A stretch of DNA of 64,000 nt from Vicia villosa (GCF_029867415.1 NC_081183.1:17294404-17358403), one strand, 5' to 3'. Shown: positions 47,950-62,042, counted from the first letter of the stretch. Numbers and translations: made by a program. The notes: generated by a model from the letters alone, not told the origin.

Positions 47950-49849
47950 AGAGAGTGAAGAGTGAAGATGGGTCCGAAGGTTCAATAAGTTGACCCAACT
48001 GGATTATTGAAAGAGACAGTATACAGATAGATGCAGAGGCTAGGTTGACCATCTCGGGGTAGTATATGAAATATTTTTAATTTGAATTATTAAATAATGA
48101 TCACTATAAGTAATAGAATTATTTAGAAGAATAAGGTGGAAAATGAACGAGAAAAAAGGGTGAGGATGATGGTCCCATGTGATATATAAGGTGGGGGCAA
48201 TATATAAGAGTTTAAGTTCTTGAAGGGTTGGGACCTACATGGGAAGAAAGGGATTAGTGATGCTGTCTGCCACGTGGTTAACATTGGGCCTACATTGTCG
48301 TTAAACCTAATTAAATATTTTATTTTTTTCTTCATTTAAATATGTTTCGTAAAGTCTTGGAAAAAATTGAGTAAGTGTGTAGTCGAAAGTGTAGACCTAA
48401 AACTTTGATATGTTTCGCACTAAAAATAAAGATAGGATAGGGCGTGCTCGTGAGCACCACAGTTTAAATTTTTTTAAAAAAATTATATTAATATTTGTGT
48501 TCGAAAAAATTCTAATAGAACGGGATGGAGTGAAATAGGGGCAGTTTTATAGTCCAGCAAGTATGGACATGCGTCCGAGCTCAACCACTTATTTTTTTTG
48601 TATTTTCTCCAATCTAATAGTTGATTTTGAATAAAATTAGTAAAAACAATGTGCGAAAATTAAAACAAATGAATAACCAATGATGATCCAGTCTAATTAA
48701 TCATTTTTGTTCAATCTGCTTAGAATTTTTGACTCGGATCAAAATAAATATGTTATAGGATGCATATTCGCTTGATCCGTTTTCCATCCTATTTTGTTAT
48801 AAATTATTATTATTTGAGAGTGGGCTATAATACATTGTTCATTATTAATAAATTATGGAGCTCACCTTCCGTAGGTAGCAATAGTATTAAAATTTCTGCT
48901 AATAATAATGGAGGCTGCAGAAAAATTATGAGCCTCCATCTCTTGTGATAAGAAAGATCCAACTGTTCTTCTTTAATGAGGGTTGAGTTAAATTTAAGAA
49001 ATGTTAGTAATATTTAATGGCAGAAATAAATAAATTATTTCAAGGAATGGGTGATGTGATGATCCTTTGCCTAACTTGCACACTCTAGTCAACTCTTATT
49101 TATTTAGGGAATCTGATCTCCTCTAAAATTGTCGAAAAATAATCAAAATACTGTATTTATACAAATTTGTATTTGAGATATCCCAATAATGATAATTAAT
49201 GCAAGGATAAACTAAGTTATTGAATTTGAGATATTTAATAAAATTGAGGGTTGGATTAGCGAATAAATATAAAATGTTAAAAAATGATTTCAAATTTATA
49301 TTTTAAGTTGTTCAATTAAAATTTTGAAGTAAATATATGTAGTGAACTTTCTTCTCCAAGTGATCTTGGTTTTAGGCTGGTGGTGGGATGTATCCATAAA
49401 CATTTCGATGTTTAAGTAAGTGACGGTTGTAAATGTGAAGTTTTATATTAGAATGATGTGTATTTGAGACTGGCTAAAATTTTAAAATTTTAGGATTCTA
49501 GACCCTAAAATCTTTTATTCATTACAATTGTCTTAAAACACAAATGTTAGAAGATCTTTTATGCATATGACTTGACAACATCTAAGGCATGTCAGTTCTA
49601 ATCAAATGTCCTTTTAGAGTAGGCTTATCCAAAAATTCCAAAGTACTAGAAGCTTCTTTGCTGACACCTTTTCTAAGGGGTTAACATCGATGAACCTAAT
49701 TATCTTGTATCATCCAATAACTCTTATATGCTTGACCACCCTTGATATGATACGAAGCAGGGGCATAACCACTTTTGTGGAACCAAGGCTCTTGGATATT
49801 TCCTTGAATGTGGATATTAACATATGTCTTATAATACATTTTTATGCAT
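47950..49849. other. Promoter-side spacer of the WAG-like gene
   Basis: The first part probably contains regulatory sequence of the kinase gene, including a CACGTG core (48271-48276, in GCCACGTGGT) that could be a G-box. The rest is AT-rich without recognisable genes. Confidence 0.4.
48269..48278. promoter_or_regulatory. G-box-like CACGTG palindrome
   Basis: GCCACGTGGT, a G-box core bound by bZIP/bHLH factors in plants, lies about 410 bp upstream of the WAG-like ATG. Function inferred from motif only. Confidence 0.35.
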
Positions 49850-50560
49850 CTTAGTTTTATTCATGATATGGATAAAGGCAAAGTAATATGTTTTGAAAAT
49901 GGAAGTAAGAGCCCTAATGTTTGGCGTCTTTCCTTTGCATAAGATACAAATATCATGTGCATAAAATATATGTGACGAAACTTAAAAAGCCTTGAACCTG
50001 TTATCAACTCGAGTCTACCAAAGCTAACCAGCTTCGAAATACCTCTATTGATGACATCTTCAACTAAGAAGAAGAGAAAAGGCGATAAAGAGTCACCCTG
50101 CCTAACTCTCCTGGAACATTGATGGAGATGGAAAGACTAGTAAAGTTAATAATTTTGCCAATCCATTAGCAGAGAATTAAGTTGAACCGAAAATTGTGAA
50201 ACACTTTAAGGATGAAAGACCAATTTAAAGTATCAAAAGTGTTGGTGATGTCCACCTTCAAAACTATATTTCCTAAAAAAGACTTAAAATCAAGCAAGTT
50301 AATTTCCTCTAAAGAAAATAAGATACAATCCTTTATCTTTCTACCTTGTATGAATCCCCTTTACTTCTCGGATATGAGGATGGGCATGATTGCGGCTAAT
50401 CTATCAACAATAATTTTTTGTTAAAACTTTAAACATAAATTTGGCTAATGTTATAGACCTGAAATGATTCAATGAGTCAACATGTTTTACTTTTAGGAAT
50501 GAGAACAATATTGTTTGTACTAGTCAAAAGGTACAAGTGTGCATGTTACCTATGCAATGG
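49850..50560 (-). pseudogene. LINE reverse transcriptase relic
   Basis: On the minus strand, pieces in shifting frames read NNIVLIPKSK, SITLAKFMFKVLTK-like text, ISEKQRGFIQGRKIKDCILF, KVDITNTFDTLNWSFILKVF and ILCKGKTPNIRAL. These are in the order of an L1 reverse transcriptase (fingers, palm, ADD region). It is heavily decayed, with neither end found. Confidence 0.72.
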
Positions 50561-51049
50561 CAGACGCACTCTGAAGTATTAGAAGGTGTATAACAAATAG
50601 TGGTTGTTAGGGGCTTGTCCATGAGGACGAGAAACCCTGTACGGTGGTGTTTATGGTAGTTTAGAGGATCTGCTCACATGAGATGAGAGACTTTGTATAT
50701 GTGTTGGTTGCTTAGGTATAAGCATATTAATTAGGATTTATCCCTTTCTCCCCTTGGGGGAGAAGTATATATAGAAGCCTTTTGGACCAAGGATTTAGGA
50801 AATCCTCAAGGGCAGCAACCGATCTTCCATGATTAGGAGAGACTGTTTAGTATGTATTTCTGAAGGACTCATGTAGTGACTCCTTCTCATATAATCGGCG
50901 AGAGATAAAGGTACTGCGCACGTCATCTATCTCGAGGGCGAGCCCTCCATGTTCCTTAAAAAAAGGTTGATTCATTGTATCAAAAGTCCCATGAAAATAA
51001 TTGTAACGCGACATGTCCAATTAATGAAGTGTCGGTAACAATATGTAAG
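50561..51049. other. Possible LTR-like segment
   Basis: The segment from about 50605 contains a TATA-like GTATATATAGAAGCC (50765-50779) downstream of CCTTGGGGGAGAA and GC-richer text than its surroundings (CGAGAGATAAAGGTACTGCGC). This could be an LTR or promoter of an old element, but no pair of ends or duplication could be found. Confidence 0.25.
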
Positions 51050-51058
51050 TTTATTCAA

Positions 51059-51344
51059 GGCTTAAATGCACTTTTGGTCCCTGCAAGTTAGTGAGTTTTT
51101 GATTATCGTCCTTGTAAGTGTTTTTTGTCTGAGTCTCTATATTTCACTTTCGTGTTCGTTTTAGTCCCTAAAATCAAAATCCACAGGAAAATTCGTAGAA
51201 ACCAGCAGATTTTTCTACGAATTTTGGCTTTAGAGACTAAATCGCAAGCAAAAAGTAAAATATAGAGACACAGACAAAAAAAAAACTTACAAGAACGAAA
51301 ATTAAAAACTCGCTAACTTACATGAACCAAAAGTACATTTAAGC
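51059..51344. mobile_element. Foldback MITE of Mutator type
   Basis: Nearly the whole element is an inverted repeat: GGCTTAAATGCACTTTTGG at 51059 and, on the other strand from 51344, GCTTAAATGTACTTTTGG, with arms of about 130 bp meeting near 51200 (AAAATTCGTAGAAA...TTTCTACGAATTTT). Flanked by 9-bp duplications TTTATTCAA (51050-51058) and TTTATTGAA (51345-51353), 8 of 9 identical, the Mutator length. The phrase is very common in legume genomes. Confidence 0.85.
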
Positions 51345-51353
51345 TTTATTGAA

Positions 51354-52700
<1,347 letters not shown>

Positions 52701-52847
52701 TAGGGATGGCAAACAGACCCGCACTCGTGGGACCCATCCGCAACCGAACTCGAGTCAACGGGTGAAAATTCAAATTGACTGAGTTTGAGTTCGGGTGCTA
52801 CCCGATCGTTCGGGTGCGGATTTGGGTAGTGTGAAACCCGCACCCGA
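52701..52847. mobile_element. hAT-type 'GGGATGGCAA' MITE, partial
   Basis: Begins TAGGGATGGCAAACAGACCC, the same start as the element at 26991, and is filled with CGGGT/ACCCG phrases. The far end fades out near ACCCGCACCCGAA with no inverted terminus or duplication, so it is truncated. Confidence 0.6.
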
Positions 52848-52912
52848 ATTATATTTATATTCATGGACGAAGATTTTATCTATCCAGTAAGGTTTATCTA
52901 TCCAGTAATTTT

Positions 52913-52955
52913 GTTCCTCTGTTGTGTATTTCTTTGTCTCTTTCTGCAAATATAA

Positions 52956-52993
<38 letters not shown>

Positions 52994-53290
52994 TTTCTAT
53001 GTTGTGTATTTCTTTGTCTCTTTCTGCGAAAAATATTCGAAACAGGAGAATGAAGATAAAATGCATGAATATGTTTCTGATACATACTTAACGCTTCTAT
53101 GCAATTCTAATGCGACATCAACATATTCCATGCCCTATTGCGTATGTGATACTTACTTAACATCTCTATGCAATTCTAGTATGACTTAAACGCATTAACC
53201 GCATGAATGTGTATCCGATACAAACTTAATGCTTCTATGTGATCCTGATACAACTTCAACATTTTCCATGCCCTATTTCCATTAAACATT
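52913..53290. repeat. Imperfect tandem repeats with a (TA)n tract
   Basis: GTTGTGTATTTCTTTGTCTC occurs at 52921 and 53001, either side of a TA run (52961-52991). From 53065 a ~70-80-bp unit with TGATACATACTTAACGCTTC and CTATGCAATTCTA repeats about three times with divergence (53076, 53148, 53217). Confidence 0.7.
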
Positions 53291-53379
53291 AAATATTATT
53301 ACTCCTAAGGCACAAAAGCTTGGGAAACATTGCAGGAAATAAATATGACAAAGCAAAAATAAAATCGAGCCAGAGCATT

Positions 53380-55740
53380 TGAAGGCAAGGTCCCGGAACC
53401 TCCTCCCTGAGTTACCACAGAAGCGAACTTAAATGTGTCCAGCGCCTCAACAAAAATTACTGCATCAAGGCCGAACTTACTTGCCTACTCTCTAACTCTT
53501 TCATGGACTCCAAGCACATCGCGCATAATCTGCTGAAGAGATTCATTGAGCGCCTGCAATTAGACTGTCCACCTCGACCTAGAGAGCTTTCAAGGCCTCT
53601 ACATGGGCCTCGGTCGCCCGAAGAGAGCTTTTTCTATGCTCCTCTACCTAGTGAGCCTTTTCCTCAACAAAGTCATAAGAAACCTTATACTAGTTCTTTG
53701 CATAAAGCAATGTATTTTCACCACCTCTTGCAAATAGTTTACAACTTTCGTAATAAATTGCGTCTTATGATTACTGCACCTCTGTTCCATAACTTCATCC
53801 ATCCATTTTCAAGTATCCCTTTTCTTGGGAGGGATTACCCGGGGGCTGAGACATCACTATTTCTAGAAGAGACGAGAGACAGAATGGAACTAACTTTGAA
53901 CATGATGTGAGCAAGCTGAGAAGCAAGTTCCATCTTATTCCTCAAAGGAGATAATGGTCGAAGGATAAATATGACGTCGAAACAATAGCAGCCTCCTCCC
54001 CAAGAGTACATGGAAGCCGAGAAAAGAAGATGGTTGGTATCTTGATGAAAGGAGTTCCCTCTAAGCATCACCCTCAACAATACAAGTCCATTTTGGAGAA
54101 ACCTCAGCCTAAGGAGATTGTTGTTCCTCCTCCTAGACCCTCTTTGTAGAAACTGAGGGCGAGGTTAGTTCCTCCACTATCAATATAGTTGCAGCATTTG
54201 CAAGCTTATCCACCTCGAGCACAGAAGCTGAAGCTTTTAAGCGGAGGTAGAAGAAGGGGCCTAAGCATGAGCAGAAACCGTCAAAGGAGTGGGGGAAGAA
54301 GAAGTCCCAATATTCACCATTGCTCGAATACCTTGAGCATCGACATGGCTATAGAAAATGTTCAACTTTATTATTTTATCCATGTTGTATGAAAAACCCA
54401 ATCTCACATGTAAAAAAACCATGAATACTCCTCTCTCGCCAAAGATCTCCCTTCTCTCCTCAAGGTTAACCGCACTTAAGATAACATGGGTATAATTTTG
54501 CCTTTTCCTCACATTGCTAGAAGGCACCTCACCAGGGCCGAACCTGTCCTCGTAGCCAAGCCTTTGAAACCAAGATATAATTTCCCCCTTCATTGTCACC
54601 TCGTCCAGAGAAAGAGAACCTAGATAGGTACAGTAAGAGTAAGCAATCAGTTTAAAGTGGATCTTAGACCAGTATTTCGGATACCAAAATCTACAGAAGC
54701 AAGGATAATTGGCAGGGAGATAACAAAAAAGAATGAGCCGCAAGTCCAGAGTAAAGAGTTCGAACCAATGATTGACCAGATAGAAGTAAATAAGCCCCTG
54801 ATTTTGACAACAATCTAAGGAAGTACGCCTCAGAAGAAAAAGATCAAAGAATAAATCAAGGGAGGGCTTCTAGGACTTGTGCTCGACACATAATTGGAAG
54901 ACTCGTATGTATTCCTATAACCCCGGATGAATCTGGGAAGGAGAAACTTTTAAATGTTTCAGGAAAGCTACCTTAATTTAAGAAAAAGGTGGACAAAGTC
55001 ATATTCTTGTAAACAGACACTCATAGAACAATACCATGTAGTCATCGAAAGAACTACATATCCTCTTCTCCCCTAACACCAGAAGGACTAGCCACTCTGA
55101 AGGATCGTCGACCATAATGTCAGCTATGCTTAGGGCGGCCTTAGTGCTCAAAGCCGAAGAAATGCTTGCTATATTTGCATATACCCAGTCATATTTTGAT
55201 GCAACTGGTTAATGTTGAAGATTTAAGTGTTCTAACACCTCACCGTCACTAGGCTCGTGACCTTCAGTCCACGGGCGAACCTGAATGGATTCTCTAGAAT
55301 TTTCCCTCCTTTGCAAGTTGTCTCTCACCTCCTCCTCTTACATGACGCAAGGGGGAATATGGACTTCGACACGATTTTTTCTTCTGTCAATATTTTATAT
55401 GAGAGTGTATAACGACCCAGAAGAAGTTTCTTCCTCCAATGAATGAGAGTGTATAACAATCATTCGCAACAACCTTGGATGTGGTAGCCTTCTTGGCCCA
55501 TCTATGACAAGCTGATGATGATAAGCGCCAACCTTTCTATAACAAAAAGGATTTAAAAGGCTTTGCAATTGGACTAGGAAGAAGGTCAAAGCTATGGAGA
55601 TCAATATGGCCTCCTTAATTGGACAATTGAAATCATTTAAAGATAGAGAGAGGTCGAAATCGTTCAAAGACGGAGAAAGGCCAAAATTATTCAAAGAAGA
55701 AGCGGCTTCCGATTCAGGTTCCTATGGTAGCAGAAATGAA
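53380..55740 (-). pseudogene. Larger relic of a 'putative gypsy-type transposon' protein
   Basis: On the minus strand, from high to low coordinates: VDDPSEWLVLLVLGEKRIC near 55100, VAFLKHLKVSPSQIHPG near 54960, IRVFQLCVEHKS, then WFQRLGYEDRFGPGEVPSSN (54560) and finally a coiled-coil-like tail with RATEAHVEALKALEVEVDSL in one frame and NESLQQIMRDVLGVHERV in another (53560-53480). The HLKVSPSQIHP phrase marks the PF04195-like family, as at 44578-44805. Frequent stops and frameshifts; limits approximate. Confidence 0.6.
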
Positions 55741-57461
55741 TTAGGGTTTCAATAAGTCAATCAGAGATGAACGAAGGTTTTTTATTCAGGTTTCCATGGT
55801 GAGAGATGTGAACGAATGGTTTATGGTTTGAGAGAGAAGGATTTATGGTGTGAGAGGAATGGAGGATTTTCTGTTTTTGTTTTTTCATTTTTTATTAGTA
55901 ATATTAAAAAAGAGTGAGAAATAAATTATTTGGGAGGATTCGCGGGTTTTTTTGTGATATAAAATGGTTTAGCACCATCCAAGGCTGCATATACAATTTT
56001 AATAAATAAATTTAAAAATTTAAAAATAATATGTTTATGTCATTTCGAAAACTAAATTATTTTATGGTGTGTTTTTTTCAAAGATTAAAATTACAATCTT
56101 GAGAATGTTATTCATGTGAACATTATTACCAAAAACTTCTTTCCCATCATTATGTTTGGTAAATAATTTAAACCCTAGAAATATTTATATAATATATTTA
56201 ATTTAAAATTTTAAAATAAAAAATAAAATATTTAACTATAAATAGAAATGAGAAGTGATTTGTGATTACATCTTATTCTCATGGGGAATATCATCCTTTT
56301 ACTTGAGAATAGAAAATTAAAAAATTAAGGATAATGCTAACTTATGCCCCAAAAACAAAAGTTAAGAATTAAATAAAGAAAAAATATGTTGAAAATTATA
56401 CATTAATTTTAATGAAAGTATAATATTAATTATTTTTTTGTTTTTTTTTAAAACAAAGTTTCTATAAGTGAGTTTCTTAACTTGTACTCTAAGGGCACAA
56501 GTTAACATTATCCAAAAATCAATTGTAAAATAAATTCCCATAAATAAAAAGTGCTAAATAGTTGAAACAAATATGACAATTTTAAAAATTAAAGTTACAT
56601 TTCTAAAAGAAAAAAATTTAGAATCCATGAAAGAAACATCCTTAATTTATTTTATTTTTTAAGCTTTTTTTTAGCGTCCACTAAAACAAATGCTAAGATT
56701 AAAATTATATTAAAAAATAAAATAAAATACATAAATTTATTAGAGTTAGTTTGTGACGTAAAGTCGAAGTTAGCAGCATCAGAGTTGGGGTCGGCTGGCA
56801 TTAATTTATTGAAGCTAAAACACATCTTAGAATTTGCAAGATTTCAAACACAACTCGTTCTAATTTTTGATGTTGTATTGAGATTCTATTTGAAAATTAG
56901 TTGCTTGAACAATTTTGTTTGAGAGTTTGTTAGTTGTAGACTTAGTTTGTTCCAAATTGTTATAATTGATTTACAGTTGAAAATTTTATTAATGTGTTAT
57001 GAATATAAATGCTATAGACCTTAATACTAGAATTTGATGTGGAAATGCATAGTTTTTGAGAATTTAACTTCACACCCTCGAAAATGTACCTGGTAATCCT
57101 CCATTAATAAAATTTCTGGTATCAATTAAAATTTTTGATAATTTTTTATAGTTCATTATAAATTGCCGATATAAACTTATATCAGGTTTTTTTTTTTTTA
57201 TAAAAAAATTGTTATCTTTGAAATAATACCAGTATTTTTAATAAATACCATGTGATACCGGAAATTTTAACCAATACGAAATATCTAGTAATACAAATTT
57301 CCAACAATTTTAAATTTTTCGTCAATTTTGTATGGTTGTGATTGCATCGATTGTTTTGTTTAGTCCAGAATGAATCCAAAATTTTATAAATAGGGGTCAT
57401 TTGTTGTTGAGAAAAACATCTTAGAATGTCTCTTCCTCAATTTTTAATTAAGGCATAATTG
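55741..57461. other. AT-rich spacer
   Basis: No genes supported. From about 57100 phrases of the type GGTATCAATTAAAATTT, GATACCGGAAATTTTAACC and AAATTTCCAAC begin. Similar ones lie at 59280-59640 on the other side of the mobile-domain pseudogene, hinting at the flanks of one element. Confidence 0.4.
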
Positions 57462-57795
57462 TACTTCAACGGGGTGAAACCTCCTGTAGAGTTTCGACTT
57501 CTGAAGGACACTGTATGTCTCGCCGTGTTGAAATCCAGGTTGAATGATTTGTTGTCCGACACCGAGAATAGAAAGGTGGGTAAGATCGAGTTTCATGCGT
57601 AGTAGATTGATACTGATGGAAAGGTGAAATATGACCTTATTGAGTTGAAGACCGATGAAGATTTGAAGTTATGTGGAGAAAATTTTCCCTAGGCTAACTA
57701 AGGGACTGATCGAGTTTGATGGACAATTTCAAGACCTGTCGACGACATAATCAAGATGTTAAAACATCATGAATCATCCAGCAGTTTCTAAGTTT
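57462..57795 (+). pseudogene. PB1-like small domain, second copy
   Basis: Plus-strand text YFNGVKPPVEFRLLK, KSRLNDLLSDTENRKV, GKIEFHA, two stops, DTDGKVKYDLIELKTDEDLK, then after a frameshift LTKGLIEFDGQF and SVDDIIKMLKH-like text (PVDDIIKMLKHHESSSS). It is related to 17103-17318 (LEDLQYILHNLLP, KIVKIEYHSPSID, KGKLEF). It probably formed the N-terminus of a MULE-type protein; exact family not known to me. Confidence 0.55.
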
Positions 57796-57959
57796 TCATA
57801 TTCCTTATTGTTAATTTGAATTAGTTGTAATGTGTTAAGTTATGTTCATCTTCCAAACATGTAGTCGACAAAATATTATGTAATAGAAAGTATGGCGCTA
57901 AAAATTTTTGATTCACAAAATATACAAATAATACAAATATAAAATCAAATAGCTAAATA

Positions 57960-58650
57960 AGTCCCCCCATGGGCTATGTATGCTTCCTGCGATAATCCGG
58001 TAAAAACCTTTTCATCTAGGTTTACCAAACCCATGATGTTATCCATAATAACAACGATTATATGCAGGTGTTGTTGGTCAACAACACCAGGTTGAGGCGC
58101 TAGAATATCATCGACAAGTCCCCCCAGTATCGATAGACACAACATATCATCATTCGTATGCTCAATAGGTGGGAGGATGCGGGGGTGTGATACAGTATGG
58201 TACCTTTCCAAGTAACCTTCTCACACTATGCATCATGCTGAACCCTCGATGTGTTATCTCTAATGGCACGAGGATAACTGATGTTGTTACTCTAAAACCA
58301 CTTGTCAATGCCCGAATATGGAGAAACATGAATTGATTGCGGGATGCCGTAGACATACCCATATTGGTGCAGACACCTCTCAGGTAAGTGTCTAGCCACT
58401 AAGGTCTCCCACCGCATATAACCAAAAAATAGAGAAGACTCATCAAACTCACGGCGGACTTGATAGGAGACCGAAATTAGCAACAATACGTCTGATCTAC
58501 TCAGGCATTAGAACCTTAAAGAAGTTCTTCATCTTTGACTAGTGTAATGTCATCTTCAGCGTGGCGCGGTACTTAACAAACAAAGTTAAAAATATTATCA
58601 GTTAGTTTCAACACATCAAGTATCAACAATAAATAAATTAAAGTTAAACG

Positions 58651-58681
<31 letters not shown>

Positions 58682-59300
58682 ATAATCGGTATGCCACATG
58701 GTCGACATATTTTGTAAGCACTGATCGATCTGTCACTGGGTCTTCCATGGAACTCTCTGTCAATGTGGACAAATGGTTTCGTCAAAGCAGGAGTTATAAC
58801 ATGTGTATCACCAATAACAATATCCTCGATGTTAGTTGTCTCGCCCTCAACAGCAATAGGGACTGCATCTATCTCGGCCTCATCAGTAATATCGGTTGCA
58901 TCTGTCTTGGCCACTTCATCAGCAATAAGATTCTCATTTGTCTCATCCACCTCATCAGCAATAAGGGTCGCATTTGTCTTGGCCACTATAGTTGGGTCAA
59001 TAACAGCCTGACCCTACACTTTCTAAACATGAACAACCTCGACAACCTGCTAATCTGCATCATCTTTAAGTTGCTCGTCTAATTTATCCGCTCGCCGTCA
59101 GGTGCTACAGGGTGTACTGAAGAACTGTGCAGCCAACCGTTTCCGGTGAGAACCGGTCGGAGCTACTCTCCCAGCACATAGCTGCGAAGACTCTGCCTCA
59201 ACTGCCCTAGCTCGAGCTGCCTCTTTATTTGTGATCCTTCCTACAATAGTTTCGTCCTTTCCCTTGTCTCCACTGCAAAATGGAAAAAAAATCAAAAATC
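57960..59300 (-). pseudogene. Plant mobile domain (MAIN/MAIL-like) pseudogene
   Basis: On the minus strand: an acidic, alanine-rich N-terminus (59295-58800), then GRPS and, one base shifted, TDRSVLTKYVDHVAYRLW (about 58680-58735). Further on come SSLFFGYMRWETLVARHLPE and RCLHQYGYVYGIPQSIH (58440-58330), and YHTVSHPRILPP near 58190. This is the pattern of plant-mobile-domain proteins (PF10536): a D-x-S-V-L-x-x-x-x-x-H-V start, then SLF.G..RW......H.PER...Q.GY...IP and the .....SHP.. end. These occur as host regulators and within MULEs. The middle of the domain is missing, frameshifts are present, and an (AT)n tract (58651-58678) has grown in it. Confidence 0.72.
58651..58678. repeat. (AT)n microsatellite
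   Basis: 28 bp of AT dinucleotides within the plant-mobile-domain pseudogene. Confidence 0.95.
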
Positions 59301-60776
59301 AATTATATCGATAATTTCCAAATTTCTGGTATTCTACAGCTCTTGACGGTAATATCCAAATTTCTGGTACTATGTTAAAAAAATTGAACTACTGACATTT
59401 TCAAAAAATTTGGTATCAATATATGAGTAAATACTTGCAATTCTAAAATCTCTAATAAAAACTCATACATTTATATCAATATTTTAAAAATTTACGGTAC
59501 AAATACAAAGAATTTTATCGAAGATTTAGAAATTTTCAGTAAAAATTTATGAAACCTGAAAAAAAAACATAATTTTCATTAAATTTCTGATATAAAATAT
59601 GAAAATTTCGGTATCATTCAGAAATTTTTAATAAATACAAATATTTATAGTGAATTTGAAAAAATAATTTAAAAATAATAAAAAATAATATAGTCTATTC
59701 ATTGTATGTATGAGGATGTTGTCATTAATGAAACTTGCTTTTAAAAAAAAATATGAGGATGTCATTTATAAGTGGGAGGTAGGAGGTTAAATTCACATAG
59801 TTTCCCGTCGCAAGAGAGATAAAGTACATCTTTGTTGATTTCCATCATTTGTTGAGGATAAAAGCAAAAAGAAACAATGAAGCACATGCATCCCATAGAA
59901 AAACACACACTTAAATACAAGAAAATGTAGAAGAAAAACAGCATCTACAAGAAAAAGAAAACAAATTAACAATTAAGTTGTGAAGTATAATTATAGCAAA
60001 TTATACATTAGGTGTATTTGGCTAAAGAGAAGTTCAACCTAAGACAAACATGTTGGCCTTTAATTTCTAGCTTTATAATTCTTTTCTTTTTTTTATTTTA
60101 ATAAATACCTTTATATTGTATCATACGTTGTATTTGGCTATATTCTCTATTATAATTAATTATTGTTAGTTACTTTATTATTATATATTAAACATAACGA
60201 TAACACCTGACATAATTTTCTCTTATTTTTAAATGCTTATATTTTTGTTTTCTCTACACAATCACATGCATCAACTTCCTTTGTCTATATATCATGCACT
60301 TAATTTGAATATTATCTTTCAATCATTAACTTAGATCCCTTTCTATTATTTAATATTATCATTATTTAAAAATAATTAGAGAGAAGTTCAATCATGGCTC
60401 TCAACTAATTAAGAATGCCCCATTTGTAGTTTATAGTTAAAATAAATTAAATTATAGAATTATATCATGGCTCTCTACTCATTTGGTGCTATTATAAGAA
60501 TATGCTCAAAGTTGTCAAAGATAAAATAAATACAATGATTCCATTGATCCTTACCTTAATTTACAAGTTGTTTGTAGCTGGTTATTTCAGTTAGAAACCA
60601 CCAATTTTGGACAAAGAAAATATATTATAAATTAATGAAAAAGAAAAGATAAACCATGATGATGAGCATCATTACTTTATTTATGTATGTGAATTTGGCA
60701 ATTTACGTGAAAGACAAGTTATGATAAGGGAAGTTGCTTATATAATATAACTTGGGGATGCATTTATATAAACAAA
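59301..60776. other. AT-rich spacer
   Basis: 59301-59640 has diffuse GGTAT/AAATTT repeats like those near 57100-57310. Beyond it no coding frame or bounded repeat was recognised up to the Helitron end. Confidence 0.4.
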
Positions 60777-61186
60777 CTAGTGTGAAACCCGTGCCTCCGC
60801 ACGGGTTCTGGTGTGGACCGGTTTTACGTTACCAGTTAGAATATGGAATTCAAAAATAATAGAAAAAATTAAAATAAATTATAAAAAAAAGGATAAAAAA
60901 GAAGTCTAAGATTAATATATAAGTTAAAATTTAAATTATTTAATATATGAGTTTTTTATAAACCACTAATATTTAGATATTCAAGCTGTCTTAGAAGATA
61001 ATAAACTCACATATTAGAACCAAAATATAGATGTTTGTAATGACTTTCCAAAGTGCAATAAACCTAAAAGTTCTCAGATAGACATATGGATGACATAACT
61101 AACTATAAGGATGATAAATATACCAAAACTGTAATTCATGTATCAATGAGATATAGCCGAAAGAATTATCGATGAGATATATACTA

Positions 61187-61326
61187 TCATCATGAAGGAA
61201 ACATGTAACCATATATAAAAAATAGAATCCACTTAATTGCAAACTAAGAAATACTGTCATCATGATGGAAACATGTAACCATATATAAAAAATAGAATCC
61301 ACTTAATTACAAACTAAGAAATTAAA
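61187..61326. repeat. 70-bp direct tandem duplication
   Basis: Two copies of TCATCATGA(A/T)GGAAACATGT...AAACTAAGAAAT starting at 61187 and 61257, nearly identical. Confidence 0.9.
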
Positions 61327-61806
61327 ATGAATAATCCAATTGAAAGCATGTTGTTGTTTAGAAACAAAGTACACCTCTATTCTTCGTTTATAGTTGTATA
61401 TAATTTGAAATCCTACTATTAATGATATCGGTATTCTAAACTGTACAATTAACAAAAAATGTTACTCCTAAAATAATTTGGGATAGTAATCTTTCTTATA
61501 AAATATGTATATCAGTATTCCAAACATTATAATATGTAGTACGTGTTGTATAGAGACAAGAATTGGATAAAATAATATAAGATATTTATTACAGTTTCAC
61601 CCAAGTATAATTGAAACAAAAAATGTAATAAAAATTGAAAAGGTATTGTTATGCAGGTTATGACAGTAAAAGAAATATGAAAGTGACCATATAACTTTGA
61701 CAGCTAAAATCAAAAAATATAATTTATAATGTAATAGTTTTAATAGAAGATTTCATGGTTAACAGATTACAAAATTTAATTTCAATTAAGGTAGTCCAGA
61801 ACATAA

Positions 61807-62042
61807 ACCAAGATTTCCATATAGTTAAATTTCATTACAACATAAGATGATGTTTAGCATATAGTTGGAAATTTCATTACAACATAAGATGATGTTTGGC
61901 ATAGTAGAAAGAATAAAAATTAGCAAAAGCAAAACAAAAATGAACTAACAATAATTGACTATTAAATATAGGGTAATGAGAGCTACAATATAATTATATG
62001 TACTATTAAATATAGGGTAATGAGAACTACAATATATTTATA
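61807..62042. repeat. Short tandem duplications
   Basis: AATTTCATTACAACATAAGA with flanks is repeated at about 61827 and 61869. TATTAAATATAGGGTAATGA is repeated at about 61961 and 62003. Confidence 0.85.

Noticed and set aside
50561..51049. Solo LTR at about 50.6-50.95 kb
   Set aside because: A TATA-like motif is present but no paired TG/CA ends or target duplication could be found; kept only as a low-confidence note.
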